Origin: G963668185 sp963668185
GTDB lineage: Bacteria; Chloroflexota; Dehalococcoidia; Lucifugimonadales; G963668185
Reading direction: 5' to 3'
Assembly: GCA_963668185.1 (NCBI GenBank)
Contig: OY764162.1
Coordinates: 1,302,001-1,366,000 of the forward strand
Length of the DNA: 64,000 bases
How positions within the stretch are numbered: the stretch's first letter is position 1; the number at the start of each line of letters is the position of its first letter. Below are positions 34,398 to 43,090 of the stretch, piece after piece. The notes beneath the pieces are model-generated. The model did not search any database. It was not told the origin of the DNA and saw only the letters and a list, made by a program, of their open reading frames with translations. Both the position numbers and the translations under genes were made by a program.

Positions 34398-35861
34398 ATG
34401 ATGATCCATCCAGTCATATTGGCGGGCGGCGGGGGCACACGGCTCTGGCCGCTGTCCCGCCACGAGTACCCGAAGCAGTACCATGCGCTGCTTGGCGAGA
34501 GGTCGCTGCTCCAGGAGACGGTCGTGAGGCTGGACGGCATGGACGGCGCCGCTAGCCCAGTCCTTGTCAGCAACGAAGACCATCGCTTCCTGGTGGCCGG
34601 GCAGATTGGCGAGATCGGCCGGACGTTCGCGGTGCTCATCCTCGAGCCGGCGGGCCGGAACACGGCGCCTGCCGTGAGCCTTGCTGCCGAGTACCTTTCC
34701 GCGAAGGGCCGGGACGAAGACGGCGATCACATCATGCTCGTGATGCCGTCCGACCACGTGATCCAGGACGTTGCGGCGTTCCAGGAAGCGGTGCGAACGG
34801 CGGCCCCGCTCGCGGCGGAAGGCTCGCTCGTAACGTTTGGAGTCGTGCCCAGCGGGCCGGAAACCGGCTACGGGTACATTCGAACCGGGGACCCGGTGAC
34901 AGGAGCCGGGGCCGCGCTGACGCCTCACGAGGTGACGGCGTTCGTGGAGAAGCCGGACGCGGATACCGCCGCAGAGTACGCGGCGTCAGGCCGTCATCTG
35001 TGGAACAGCGGCATCTTCATGATGCGCTCGTCCGTATGGAAGTCGGAGTTGGCGCGGCACAGGCCGGACATTGCCGGCGCGGTGGCGCGGGCATTCGGAA
35101 GCGGACGAAGCGACGGCAAGTTCTACCGGCCCGACTACGATCTGTTCGCGCAGTGCCCAAGCGAGTCGATCGACTACGCGGTGATGGAGCCCTCGGCAGG
35201 CTCCGGGGAGACGAGCCACGTGGTAGTGCCGCTCGACGCGGGATGGTCGGACGTTGGCGCATGGTCGGCGCTGTGGGCAAGGGGCGAGCCTGATAGGGAG
35301 GGAAACGTCACCAGGGGCGACATCTACACAGACGGCTCCAGGAACAACCTGATCATATCGCAGGACAGGCTCGTTGCAGCCGTGGGAGTGGAAGACCTTG
35401 CTGTGATCGAGACATCGGACGCCGTTCTCGTGGCGCGCAGGGACCGGGACCAGGACGTCAAGCAGCTGGTCGAGGAGCTCAAGGAGTTGGACCGCCCTGA
35501 GTACGCGGTACACCTGAAGGTGCACAGGCCGTGGGGCAGCTATCAGATCCTTGAGACCGGTTCCAACTACCAGGTCAAGCACCTCACGATTGACGCAGGG
35601 GCTTCCATCTCGCTCCAGTCCCACCAACATCGCTCCGAGCACTGGGTAGTGGTCAAGGGCGTTGCCACGGTGCAGAAGGGCGACGACCTGTTCCGGCTGC
35701 GAGAGAACGAGTCGACGTACGTACCCCAGGGCACGATGCACCGTCTCAGAAACGACGGCGACGATCCGCTGGAGGTGGTCGAGGTCCAGGTGGGGAGCTA
35801 CCTGGGCGAGGACGACATCCAGCGCTACGAGGACGACTACGACAGGCCGGTATCGGATTGA
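34398..35861 (+). CDS. manC: Mannose-1-phosphate guanylyltransferase / mannose-6-phosphate isomerase
   Basis: The 487-residue bifunctional enzyme makes GDP-mannose for surface polysaccharide. The N-terminal nucleotidyltransferase has the GTP loop GGGGTRLWPLSRHEYPKQ and VEKPD. The C-terminal cupin isomerase domain has HRPWGSYQILETG, the metal ligands in LQSHQHRSEHWVVVKG and YVPQGTMHRLRN. The frame ends 8 bp before the amidohydrolase gene. No other sugar genes are nearby. Confidence 0.95.
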   Translation: MMIHPVILAGGGGTRLWPLSRHEYPKQYHALLGERSLLQETVVRLDGMDGAASPVLVSNEDHRFLVAGQIGEIGRTFAVLILEPAGRNTAPAVSLAAEYLSAKGRDEDGDHIMLVMPSDHVIQDVAAFQEAVRTAAPLAAEGSLVTFGVVPSGPETGYGYIRTGDPVTGAGAALTPHEVTAFVEKPDADTAAEYAASGRHLWNSGIFMMRSSVWKSELARHRPDIAGAVARAFGSGRSDGKFYRPDYDLFAQCPSESIDYAVMEPSAGSGETSHVVVPLDAGWSDVGAWSALWARGEPDREGNVTRGDIYTDGSRNNLIISQDRLVAAVGVEDLAVIETSDAVLVARRDRDQDVKQLVEELKELDRPEYAVHLKVHRPWGSYQILETGSNYQVKHLTIDAGASISLQSHQHRSEHWVVVKGVATVQKGDDLFRLRENESTYVPQGTMHRLRNDGDDPLEVVEVQVGSYLGEDDIQRYEDDYDRPVSD

Positions 35862-35868
35862 CCCGCGG

Positions 35869-36747
35869 TTGATCGTCGACTTTCACACACACATCTTCCC
35901 GCCGTGGCTCCGAGATCAACGGGAACGGTACGTGGAACGGGACCGGACCTTTGGCGAACTGTACCGGGACCCACGTGCGGACATGGCGGACGTCGGTGAT
36001 CTGATAGCGGTCATGGACGAGGACGGCGTGGATGTCGCGGTCGTGATGGGGATGGGCTGGACCGACGTCGGGCTTGCCCGCGACGCGAACGACTACCTGA
36101 TCGACTGCGTTCGGAAGCACCCGGCGCGCCTGGTCGGATTCGCCGGCGTGAACCCGGCGTGGGGAGCGCACGCCGCGAAGGAGGCCGCGAGGTGCGCCGA
36201 GGTCGGACTGAGGGGTGTGGGAGAACTCCACCCTGACACGCAGGGGTACGACATCGGCGACGCCGGCGTGATGGCTCCGTTGATGGAGGCTGTTCAGGGG
36301 CACAGACTGATCGTGACCACGCACTCATCTGAGCCGGTTGGGCATCTGTATCCGGGCAAGGGCAGCGTGAGGCCGGAATCGCTGTGGAAGCTGGCGCTGA
36401 ACTTTCCAGACGCCGTGATCGTCATGGCGCACTGGGGCGGCGGCCTGCCGTTCTACGCGCTGATGCCGGAGGTTCGCGAGTCGCTGCGGAACGTGTACTT
36501 CGATACAGCCGCGTCGCCGTACCTTTACACGCGGGACGTGTTCGCGGTGGGCGCGTCGCTCGTGGGGGCGGAGCGCATCCTGCTGGGCAGCGACTACGGC
36601 CTCATGCGCCCGCGCCGGCTCCTGAAGCAGGCGCGCGAGTCCGGCCTGGGCGACGGCGATCTAGCCGCGGTGCTCGGCGGCAACGCCGCGCGGCTGCTGG
36701 GTTTGACCACCGGAGACGCCAAATGGCCTGCGCGGAAGGTGACCTAA
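35869..36747 (+). CDS. Amidohydrolase (amidohydrolase-2/ACMSD-like family)
   Basis: The 292-residue TIM-barrel metal hydrolase starts at a TTG 8 bp after manC and opens with IVDFHTHIFPPW, the HxH metal motif. THSSEPVGH and a terminal LLGSDYGL supply further ligands. The family includes aminocarboxymuconate-semialdehyde decarboxylase and related hydrolases; the substrate is not clear. An upstream in-frame start would lie inside manC and is not used. Its last 4 bases overlap the convergent FIST gene. Confidence 0.85.
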   Translation: MIVDFHTHIFPPWLRDQRERYVERDRTFGELYRDPRADMADVGDLIAVMDEDGVDVAVVMGMGWTDVGLARDANDYLIDCVRKHPARLVGFAGVNPAWGAHAAKEAARCAEVGLRGVGELHPDTQGYDIGDAGVMAPLMEAVQGHRLIVTTHSSEPVGHLYPGKGSVRPESLWKLALNFPDAVIVMAHWGGGLPFYALMPEVRESLRNVYFDTAASPYLYTRDVFAVGASLVGAERILLGSDYGLMRPRRLLKQARESGLGDGDLAAVLGGNAARLLGLTTGDAKWPARKVT

Positions 36748-37937
36748 AAGGCGCCGGGTTTTGGGCGGAAGATGCCGAACGAGCTTGTGTAGCCGTGAAT
36801 GAAGGTCGTGTTGCCGACCGGCCCGATTTCTCCGTTGCAGAAGAAGCCGGTCAACGGCAGGCTACCCACCTTCTCGCGGAACATCTCGGTGTCGTGGTCG
36901 GGTCGGCCGTACAGGTACGAGCCGCGCCCGAGGCACTGGAACAGCAGCGCGCCCGAGCCTTCGTGAACGTGGCGGTCTCCGCTGTAGCGGGTCAGCAGGG
37001 CGTCAAGGTCCTGGGATGAGGTGTCCGCGTCCCTGAGGTGGAACTGCACCGTCTGGCCTTCCGCGAGGAGTTCCCCGATTGCCAGTACGCCGCTGTTCTG
37101 ATCTGCGCCTATGACGTTGCGGACCAGGAAGTCGCCCAGCTGGGGCGAGTCGATCAACTCGTCCATCACTACGCCCAGGAACAGCGAGTGCTGCACCAGT
37201 CCGCGGTCGCGCTCGTCGAGGCCGGCGAACACTTCGCGCAGCGCGTCCATGGGCGAGCGACCGTCCACCTCCAGCAGTATGTTCCTGTCGCAGGCGGTGA
37301 CAACCATCGGTGAGCCGATGGGCCGGCAGCCCTGGGCTACGATCGTGTCCAGCAGAACGCTGCCCCGAAGCGCCGCGCCCACCACGCCGGTGCGGTAGCA
37401 CGCGCCGTCGAGGAAGAGCGCGTTGGTCCCCGACTGCTGCCCTCCGCTCGCCAGGCCGCCGATCTTCGTGCTGGACGGAAACGCGAAGTCCAGGCCCATG
37501 AGCATGTCTTCGCCCCGGACGCTGAACGGGTCGGCAAGGATCACGAACTGGGGCGAACTCTCCGCGCTCACACCCACGACCCCTTCCCACTCCTGGGGGC
37601 CGGCGTCGGCATCCGGGAGGTCGCGGTCGTCGAAACGGAACGGCGTGATTCTCACCCCCGGCATTCGCGCGGCTGTGATGGACAGGCCGGCGCGGCCCTC
37701 GACTTCCCTGCCCGCCCCGATGATGCCGTTGCCGGAGCACCCGAGAATGACGGCGTTCGGATAGTGGTCTCGAAGCGCGGCGGGGAACCTCTCCAACCCA
37801 TCGGCGTGATGGACTGACGGGAAGGCCAGCACGAGGTCCGCGTCCTGCGGGGCAAGGTCCGAGTCCAGGGCTTCCAGGCACTCGGCGACCGCGTTGTCCA
37901 AAAGCTGTTCTTCAGAGACGGCAGAAGTCCACTTCAT
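36744..37937 (-). CDS. FIST-domain sensory protein
   Basis: The 397-residue protein has a FIST_N domain (ADLVLAFPSVHH, AVILGCSGNGIIGAGREVEG) and a FIST_C domain with the ending GFFCNGEIGPVGNTTFIHGYTSSFGIF. FIST proteins are thought to bind small ligands such as amino acids and to act in signalling. No kinase or output domain is attached, so it would act with a separate partner. The ATG at 37937 matches the family start (MKWTSAVSEE). It diverges from the SDR gene with a 102-bp gap. Confidence 0.9.
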   Translation of the reverse strand: MKWTSAVSEEQLLDNAVAECLEALDSDLAPQDADLVLAFPSVHHADGLERFPAALRDHYPNAVILGCSGNGIIGAGREVEGRAGLSITAARMPGVRITPFRFDDRDLPDADAGPQEWEGVVGVSAESSPQFVILADPFSVRGEDMLMGLDFAFPSSTKIGGLASGGQQSGTNALFLDGACYRTGVVGAALRGSVLLDTIVAQGCRPIGSPMVVTACDRNILLEVDGRSPMDALREVFAGLDERDRGLVQHSLFLGVVMDELIDSPQLGDFLVRNVIGADQNSGVLAIGELLAEGQTVQFHLRDADTSSQDLDALLTRYSGDRHVHEGSGALLFQCLGRGSYLYGRPDHDTEMFREKVGSLPLTGFFCNGEIGPVGNTTFIHGYTSSFGIFRPKPGAF

Positions 37938-38039
37938 GTCGAGGCACGAACCAGCATTGGAATGCGGCCATTCTGACAGCCGCAGATACAGCCCGCAACT
38001 ATCAGGCCGGCAGCGTGAGAATCGTGTATCTTTGGCGTC

Positions 38040-38873
38040 ATGATGAGATTCCAAGACAAGACTGCAATCGTGACAGGCGGCGCGGCGGGCATTGGAGGCG
38101 CGACGGCGCGTCGGCTGGCCGGCGAGGGAGCCTCGGTACTGATCGCGGACATCAACGAGGAGTCGGCGTCCGCGAACGTGGAACGGATCAGAGAAGCCGG
38201 CGGTTCGGCGGAGGCCGTTCGCACCGACGTGGGCGTACATGACGACGTCAGGGCGATGGTCGAGCACGCCGTGAGCCTGTGGGGCCGGCTGGACATCCTG
38301 GTCAACAACGCCTATAGCCCGGGAGAGGGACACACCGGAACCGCCGTGGAGGTGACCGAGCGGCAGTGGGACGAGGGCATGGGCGTGCTGGTGAAGGCCA
38401 TCTATCTCGGCGTGAAGTACGCGGTGCCGGAGATGCGCAGGGGCGGAGGCGGCAGCATCGTGAACATCTCCTCCGTCCACGGCCTGCTGGGGACGCCCGG
38501 CGGGCTGGTGTACCAGGCGGGGAAGTCCGCCGTGATCGGCGTCACCAAGGAGATGGCGTGCGACTTCGGGCCGGACAACATCCGAGTGAACGCGATCTGC
38601 CCGGGACACATCGTCACGGAGCGGTCCGCCGAGTACTGGCATGGCAGGGACGGCGTTCAACCTTTGATACTCGAACAGTCGCCATTGCGCCGTGTTGGCA
38701 AGACGGACGACATCGCCTCGGCTGTCGCGTTCCTGTGCTCTGAGGAAGCTGCCTTCATCACCGGGCATGCTCTGGTGGTGGACGGCGGGCTGTCCATCCA
38801 GCTCCAGGAGGACCTGGGAATACGCCAGGCCAGGTTCGCGCGGTCGCGGCCTGACGTGGACGTCTCCCCATAG
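38040..38873 (+). CDS. Short-chain dehydrogenase/reductase
   Basis: The 277-residue SDR has the Rossmann motif VTGGAAGIGGATARRLAGEG, NNAYS, the catalytic Ser in VNISSVHG and the active-site pair YQAGK. C-terminal residues DGGLSIQLQ fit the classic family. The active-site Tyr-x3-Lys is present. Substrate is unknown. It may share a promoter region with the divergent FIST gene. Confidence 0.9.
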   Translation: MMRFQDKTAIVTGGAAGIGGATARRLAGEGASVLIADINEESASANVERIREAGGSAEAVRTDVGVHDDVRAMVEHAVSLWGRLDILVNNAYSPGEGHTGTAVEVTERQWDEGMGVLVKAIYLGVKYAVPEMRRGGGGSIVNISSVHGLLGTPGGLVYQAGKSAVIGVTKEMACDFGPDNIRVNAICPGHIVTERSAEYWHGRDGVQPLILEQSPLRRVGKTDDIASAVAFLCSEEAAFITGHALVVDGGLSIQLQEDLGIRQARFARSRPDVDVSP

Positions 38874-38989
38874 CGAGGATCAAAGGCCAGCACGCGCACG
38901 GCGAGACCGTACGGCTTCCGGAACGGCGTCTGAGTTGTGCGACTCTTGGAGATGTCCATTGGTAGGCTATAATCCTGACTTGCGCGGCT

Positions 38990-39009
38990 GGGCGGTTCGC
39001 GAACCGCCC
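38990..39009. repeat. Repeat D copy
   Basis: The palindrome GGGCGGTTCGCGAACCGCCC is followed by CTACAG, as at 18063. It lies upstream of the Uma2 gene. Confidence 0.75.
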
Positions 39010-39047
39010 CTACAGGGTGACGACAGACGGGGCGAGGGGATTTGAGC

Positions 39048-39605
39048 ATGACCACCACAGTCCAGAAACTGATCACTGCTGAGGACCTGCTGCGGCTGGA
39101 CGGGCAGGGCGTGCGCGGCGAACTGATCAGGGGAGTGCTTTGCGAGACTATGCCGACAGGACACGAGCACGGCAAGATTGTTTTCAAGCTGGGCGCGAGA
39201 CTGGTGAACTTCGTCGATTCCCGCAGACTGGGGACGGTGGTCGGTTCCGACTCGGGCGTCTGGCTGGAGCGGGACCCCGATACGGTGCGAGAGCCGGACA
39301 TAGCCTACTTCTCGGCGGAGAAGATCCCGTTGGACGCGAGAGTGACCGGGTACGCGGAGGCGGTCCCGGACCTCGTGGTAGAGGTTGCGTCTCCCAACGA
39401 CAGCCGCCCCGAAGTCAACGACAAGGCGCTTATGTGGCTTCGATACGGAGTGGGGTTGGTCTGGGCCGTCCACCCGGATACCCGGACCGTCGATGAGTAC
39501 CGGGAGGGCCGCCCGGTGCGGACGCTTACCGCCGCGGACACACTCGACGGGGCGGAGGCGCTGCCGGGCTTCGCCTGCGCCGTGAGCGAATTGTTCGACG
39601 GCTAG
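39048..39605 (+). CDS. Uma2-family endonuclease-like protein (DUF820)
   Basis: The 185-residue protein carries the PD-(D/E)xK-like layout of Uma2 proteins: LITAEDLLRLDGQGVRGELIRG at the start, EPDIAYFSAEKIP, and PDLVVEVASPNDSRPEVNDKALMWLRYGVGLVW with the catalytic E-x-K-like residues. Such genes are abundant in cyanobacteria and Chloroflexota, and their function is unclear. GAGGGG lies 8 bases before the ATG at 39048. Confidence 0.88.
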   Translation: MTTTVQKLITAEDLLRLDGQGVRGELIRGVLCETMPTGHEHGKIVFKLGARLVNFVDSRRLGTVVGSDSGVWLERDPDTVREPDIAYFSAEKIPLDARVTGYAEAVPDLVVEVASPNDSRPEVNDKALMWLRYGVGLVWAVHPDTRTVDEYREGRPVRTLTAADTLDGAEALPGFACAVSELFDG

Positions 39606-39621
39606 CGGCTGGACGGTTCGA

Positions 39622-39671
39622 CCCTTCGACAGGCCCCTTCGGCAAGCTCAGGACGCGGTCAGGGCGAACGG
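39622..39671. repeat. Composite A repeat (A interrupted by partial A)
   Basis: The sequence begins CCCTTCGACAGG, continues with a second partial copy (CCCCTTCGGCAAGCTCAGGA), then resumes with the end of the first (TCAGGGCGAACGG). This reads as one A element inserted into another. Confidence 0.7.
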
Positions 39672-39690
39672 ATTGTTTTTAGACACGCTC

Positions 39691-40704
39691 TTAGAAGTCG
39701 TTGCGGACTTTGGCGGGGTTGCCGGTGCGGAGCGACTCCCAGCATGACAGGCCGGTGGAGACGACGCGCGCGCCTTCGCGGACGCCGACCCAGGGCGTAG
39801 CGCCGTTGAGGACGCAGTCGGCCATGTGGCGCATCATTACGATCATCTCGCCGTAGTGGCCGCCGCGGGGCAGTTGCGTGTGGTACGCGCGCTCCGGCAG
39901 ATCGCCGTCGGCGTCAAGCGTCTTCACGTTGTCGCGGATCGTGCCCTTCGTGCCGTACACCGTGAGGCTGTTCATCGTCTCGCCGCCGGGATGCACGAGG
40001 CCGAGCAGGTTCGCGACGCGGCCGATCTTGCCGCTTGTGAACTTCACGTTGATGAAGAAGCAGTCCTCCTGCGGGTACTCGGGAGCCACGCCGCTGCGCA
40101 GGCCGACGCAGTGCACCTGGTCGATGTCACCCATGAACCAGCGAAGCAGGTCTATGGGGTGGCAGGCGCCGCCCAGAATGAGGTCCTGGGGCATACTCGT
40201 GCGCCACGGCGTTTGCTTGTAAACGGGACGCAGGTCGTGGACGTAGTGGGCTTCGGCCATGAACAGTTCGCCGATCTCGCCGGCGTCGCAGGCGCGCTTG
40301 GCGTCGATGAAGTCCAGCCGCCCCCGCATCGACTGGGTCACCATGAGCACTAGCCCGGTGCGGTCCACGGCCTCCACTACCTTCTCCACCTCTTCCATCG
40401 TGTACACCATGGACTTGGTGACCATCACGTGCTTGCCGTTGTCCAGCGCCGTTAGTATCTGGTCCGCGTGGAGCGGGCCGGGCGTGTAGATACCGACGAT
40501 GTCGACGTCGTCGCGGGCGGCCAGTTCGTCGAAGTCGGTGGTGGCCGCGTCGATGCCGTGCTTGCGGGCGGTGGCGTCCAGCAGCGCTTCGTTCGTGTCG
40601 CAGAGCGCGGTCACGCGAATCGGCATCTCGTGCTCGGGGTTGTTGGCCTGCAGCAGCGTATCGCCGTGTCCGAGTCCGGCCAGTCCAAGTCTAAGCGTAC
40701 TCAC
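39691..40704 (-). CDS. Gfo/Idh/MocA-family oxidoreductase
   Basis: The 337-residue NAD(P)-dependent sugar or cyclitol dehydrogenase begins LRLGLAGLGHGDTLL, the nucleotide-binding loop, and has GKHVMVTKSM, where the EKP-like lysine is expected. GACHPIDLLRWFMG supplies the catalytic His/Asp region. It starts at a GTG with AGGAGG 7 bases upstream. It overlaps the upstream GNAT gene by 14 bp, so the two are co-transcribed. Confidence 0.9.
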   Translation of the reverse strand: MSTLRLGLAGLGHGDTLLQANNPEHEMPIRVTALCDTNEALLDATARKHGIDAATTDFDELAARDDVDIVGIYTPGPLHADQILTALDNGKHVMVTKSMVYTMEEVEKVVEAVDRTGLVLMVTQSMRGRLDFIDAKRACDAGEIGELFMAEAHYVHDLRPVYKQTPWRTSMPQDLILGGACHPIDLLRWFMGDIDQVHCVGLRSGVAPEYPQEDCFFINVKFTSGKIGRVANLLGLVHPGGETMNSLTVYGTKGTIRDNVKTLDADGDLPERAYHTQLPRGGHYGEMIVMMRHMADCVLNGATPWVGVREGARVVSTGLSCWESLRTGNPAKVRNDF

Positions 40705-41257
40705 GTCCGCCCTCCTTCAGGTTGTCATATACCGCCGCCCAGCGTTCCGGTATGTCTCTCCCGTTCATCACCGGCCTGAAGCCCATCGAGAGATAGACGT
40801 GGATGGCCGGCAGCCGGAAGTCGTCGGTGTTGAGCGAGACGGCCTTGCAGCCGCGCGACACGAGGAACCGGCAGACCTCGGTGCACGTGGCCCTGCCGAG
40901 GCCCCTGCCCCGGTGGTCCGGGTGCGTGACCACGTAATCGAGCACGCCCTCTTCCGACGCGTCGGCGGCGACGGCGGGCGGCATCGGGCGGTTCGAGATC
41001 CTGGAGGCGAAGGTGGCCGCCACGACGCGCCCGCCGTGCTCTACGAGGCGCGAGCCTTCCCGCCGCTCCGGGACTTCGAGGAACTGCAGCACCTGCGCCT
41101 CGTCCCAGGTTACGAAGTCGCTCTTCCGGAGAGTGTCGGCCCAACTGGCCGCGTCGCCGGGGTGGTAGGCGCGCATGGCGTAGCCCGCCGGCAGGGGTAC
41201 GTCGGGCAGACGGCGCACGGCGTCGGCGTAGATGGCCATGGTCAACTGCATCGGCAT
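40691..41257 (-). CDS. GNAT-family N-acetyltransferase
   Basis: The 188-residue protein has the acetyl-CoA-binding pattern VTHPDHRGRGLGRATCTEVC, followed by LVSRGCKAVSLNTDDFRLPAIHVYLSMGF. It uses an ATG at 41257. The substrate is unknown. The overlap with the oxidoreductase gene suggests a shared pathway, perhaps modification of an amino sugar. Confidence 0.88.
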   Translation of the reverse strand: MPMQLTMAIYADAVRRLPDVPLPAGYAMRAYHPGDAASWADTLRKSDFVTWDEAQVLQFLEVPERREGSRLVEHGGRVVAATFASRISNRPMPPAVAADASEEGVLDYVVTHPDHRGRGLGRATCTEVCRFLVSRGCKAVSLNTDDFRLPAIHVYLSMGFRPVMNGRDIPERWAAVYDNLKEGGREYA

Positions 41258-41318
41258 GGGTGCATGATAACTTTATGGGGCGGGGCTTGGCACGGGCGGC
41301 CGTTCAGAATTGATGGAA

Positions 41319-42617
41319 TCAGGGCGGGTTCTCTGCCGGGGTGGCGGGTTCGCCGTCGGGGTGTTCGGTGTGAGACGGGTCGGGTTCGGCGGCGGCGGCG
41401 GCGGGCGGATGGATTCCCGCCTTCGCGGGAATGACGGAGGGGTCGGCGGCGGCGGGTTCGGCGGCGGCGGCGGGGTCGGGTTGGCCGTCGGGGTGTTCGG
41501 CCCAGGGGTCGGATTCGCAGTCGCAGGATGCTGTGCCGTGGCGGCACGCGATGCGGATGGGGCCGCGGCATGATTCGCGGATGCGCTTGACCGCGTCCAT
41601 GATTTCGCCGGCCGCTATGGACCTTTCGACGGCCGGCCGGGCGTGTTCGCTGAAGTAGTGCTCCTCTCCGTTGTGTATGATGATGCTGCCGCGTTTGGAG
41701 GGGTAAACGACTCTGGGGTCCGGGGGCGTCGGGCGCCTGCCGACGGCGTCCAGCAGGGCGTCTGTCGCTTTGGAGACGGCTCGATTGTCGAAGCCGGTGT
41801 CTCCGCTGTGGCCGTATGTGTTGGAGTACGGGGGTTCGTAGCCGGCGAGGATGTCGGGAGCCCCATCCCTGCCTTCCCCAGCAGACTGGGGAAGGGGTGA
41901 GAGGGAGGACTGGGGCTCTTCGACGGCTCCGTTGGCGTCCGGAACCCCATCCCGGCCTTCCCCAGCAGACTGGGGAAGGGGTGAGAGGGAGGCGCCAGCA
42001 GACTGGGGAAGGGGTTTGAGGGAGGCGCCAGCAGACTGGGGAAGGGGGTTTAGTTCTGCGTCGGCGTAGGTGTCGTGGTGGAGGGGGCCGGGGGCGTCGT
42101 CGAAGCCTCGGCGTAGTAGTTCTTTGGCGGCGTCTATGCGGTGGTGGGGGCCGAATCCGGGCATGAAGCCTAGCATGACGTCTATGAGGAATCGTATGGC
42201 TTGTCGGCCTCCGTCGGTCTCGGCGCGTATGAAGCGTGCGAGGTCGGGGTTCAGGCCGGTGGTGTCGAGGGTGTCTGCCTGGGACGCCTCTGCGGGCAGA
42301 ACCCCATCCCTGCCTTCCCCCTCGGGGGACTCGGGGCAGGCTCCGCCAGACTGGGGAAGGGGTTTGAGAGCGCGTTGGGGTGCGGAAGGCGGAACCCCAT
42401 CCCGGCCTTCCCCAGCAGACTGGGGAAGGGGTTGGAGGGCTTCTTCGAAGCCTAGCTTGATGAGTTGGCGCGCGGCGTCTAGCCTGTGGTAGGGCTTGGC
42501 GTTGCGAATCTGGTCCTGCATGGCTGCGACTAGGAAACGGACGATGAGTCTGCCGTCGTCGGTTTCTTCTCGGACGATGCGTTGTATGGGTGATATGGTT
42601 TGCGTTTCTGCATTCAT
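41319..42617 (-). CDS. Hypothetical protein with in-frame insertions of genomic repeats
   Basis: The 432-residue product has two related helical modules: IVREETDDGRLIVRFLVAAM ... YHRLDAARQLIKLGFEEA and FIRAETDGGRQAIRFLIDVM ... HHRIDAAKELLRRGFDDA. A third conserved part contains GSIIIHNGEEHYFSEHARP and a Cys-rich CRHGTASCDC. Between these lie six translated copies of repeat B, read as PLPQSAGEGRDGVP or shortened forms, and one repeat C, read as VIPAKAGIHPP. Every insert keeps the frame. The ATG at 42617 is chosen. The family is unknown; DNA-binding is possible from the basic helices. Confidence 0.75.
   Translation of the reverse strand: MNAETQTISPIQRIVREETDDGRLIVRFLVAAMQDQIRNAKPYHRLDAARQLIKLGFEEALQPLPQSAGEGRDGVPPSAPQRALKPLPQSGGACPESPEGEGRDGVLPAEASQADTLDTTGLNPDLARFIRAETDGGRQAIRFLIDVMLGFMPGFGPHHRIDAAKELLRRGFDDAPGPLHHDTYADAELNPLPQSAGASLKPLPQSAGASLSPLPQSAGEGRDGVPDANGAVEEPQSSLSPLPQSAGEGRDGAPDILAGYEPPYSNTYGHSGDTGFDNRAVSKATDALLDAVGRRPTPPDPRVVYPSKRGSIIIHNGEEHYFSEHARPAVERSIAAGEIMDAVKRIRESCRGPIRIACRHGTASCDCESDPWAEHPDGQPDPAAAAEPAAADPSVIPAKAGIHPPAAAAAEPDPSHTEHPDGEPATPAENPP
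41413..41432. repeat. Repeat C (dRS3-like) inside the coding sequence
   Basis: ATTCCCGCCTTCGCGGGAAT, matching ATTCCC-N8-GGGAAT, lies in the alanine-rich C-terminal part of the gene at 41319-42617 and is translated as VIPAKAGIHP. Confidence 0.85.
41861..42431. repeat. Six B repeats embedded in one gene
   Basis: Full copies lie at 41861-41897, 41945-41981 and 42395-42431. Shortened copies lie at 41995-42014 and 42028-42047. A copy at 42302-42362 is interrupted by 24 extra bases related to repeat E. All are in the same orientation and all preserve the minus-strand reading frame. Confidence 0.88.
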
Positions 42618-42740
42618 AGGTTCTATGATAGAGGACGCGTACTGGCGTGTCAAGGGGTGGGGGAGTGGATAGGGGATAGTGAATAGTGGCTAGGGGGGAC
42701 GGGGGGTTGGTTGATGGGGGCGGGCGTTTGTGGAGGGCGT

Positions 42741-42918
42741 GAGGCTGTAGGTTCCCCTCGGGGGACTCGGGGCAGGCTCTCGGGGGACTCGGAACGACAG
42801 TGTGCGGGGGTTGGTTGCCGTGGAAGGGGGTTGGTGGCGAGCGGGAGGCTGTAGGTTCCCCTCGGGGGACTCGGGGCAGGCTCTCGGGGGACTCGGAACG
42901 ACAGTGTGCGGGGGTTGG
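42741..42918. repeat. Direct duplication of E-family sequence (104-bp period)
   Basis: A 74-bp segment starting GAGGCTGTAGGTTCCCCTCG occurs at 42741-42814 and again at 42845-42918. Each copy holds two E-like cores (CTCGGGGGACTCGG). It belongs to the gene-free stretch 42618-43444. Confidence 0.8.
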
Positions 42919-42963
42919 CTCATGGTTCGGTAGGTTCACCACGGACGGCGTTGGGGCGGATGG

Positions 42964-43029
42964 ATTCCCGCCTGCGCGGGAATGACGGATGGCGCGAGGG
43001 CGGCCCTTCGACATGCTCAGGGCGAACGG
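42964..43029. repeat. Repeat C then repeat A
   Basis: ATTCCCGCCTGCGCGGGAAT at 42964-42983 and an A element at 43004-43029 (variant GACATGCTCAGG) close the repeat block upstream of a promoter-like region. Confidence 0.8.
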
Positions 43030-43061
43030 ATTGGGGGGTGGGGCCCGCGCAAAATCAGAAC

Positions 43062-43090
43062 TTGCGTCCAGCGAACTGTCGTGCTATTAT
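43062..43090 (+). promoter_or_regulatory. Predicted promoter upstream of the zinc-ribbon gene
   Basis: TTGCGT (43062-43067) and TATTAT (43085-43090) are 17 bp apart. Transcription from here would give a leader of about 345 nt before the TTG of the zinc-ribbon gene. Confidence 0.45.

Noticed and set aside
41861..42431. Possible CRISPR array
   Set aside because: The repeats are palindromic B elements at irregular spacing, translated in frame and also found singly elsewhere; there are no uniform spacers and no cas genes.
41242..43014. 590-codon minus-strand frame overlapping the repeat-containing gene
   Set aside because: It reads the repeats and intergenic DNA as Arg/Pro/His-rich sequence with no conserved segments. 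The 41319-42617 frame carries the duplicated modules instead.
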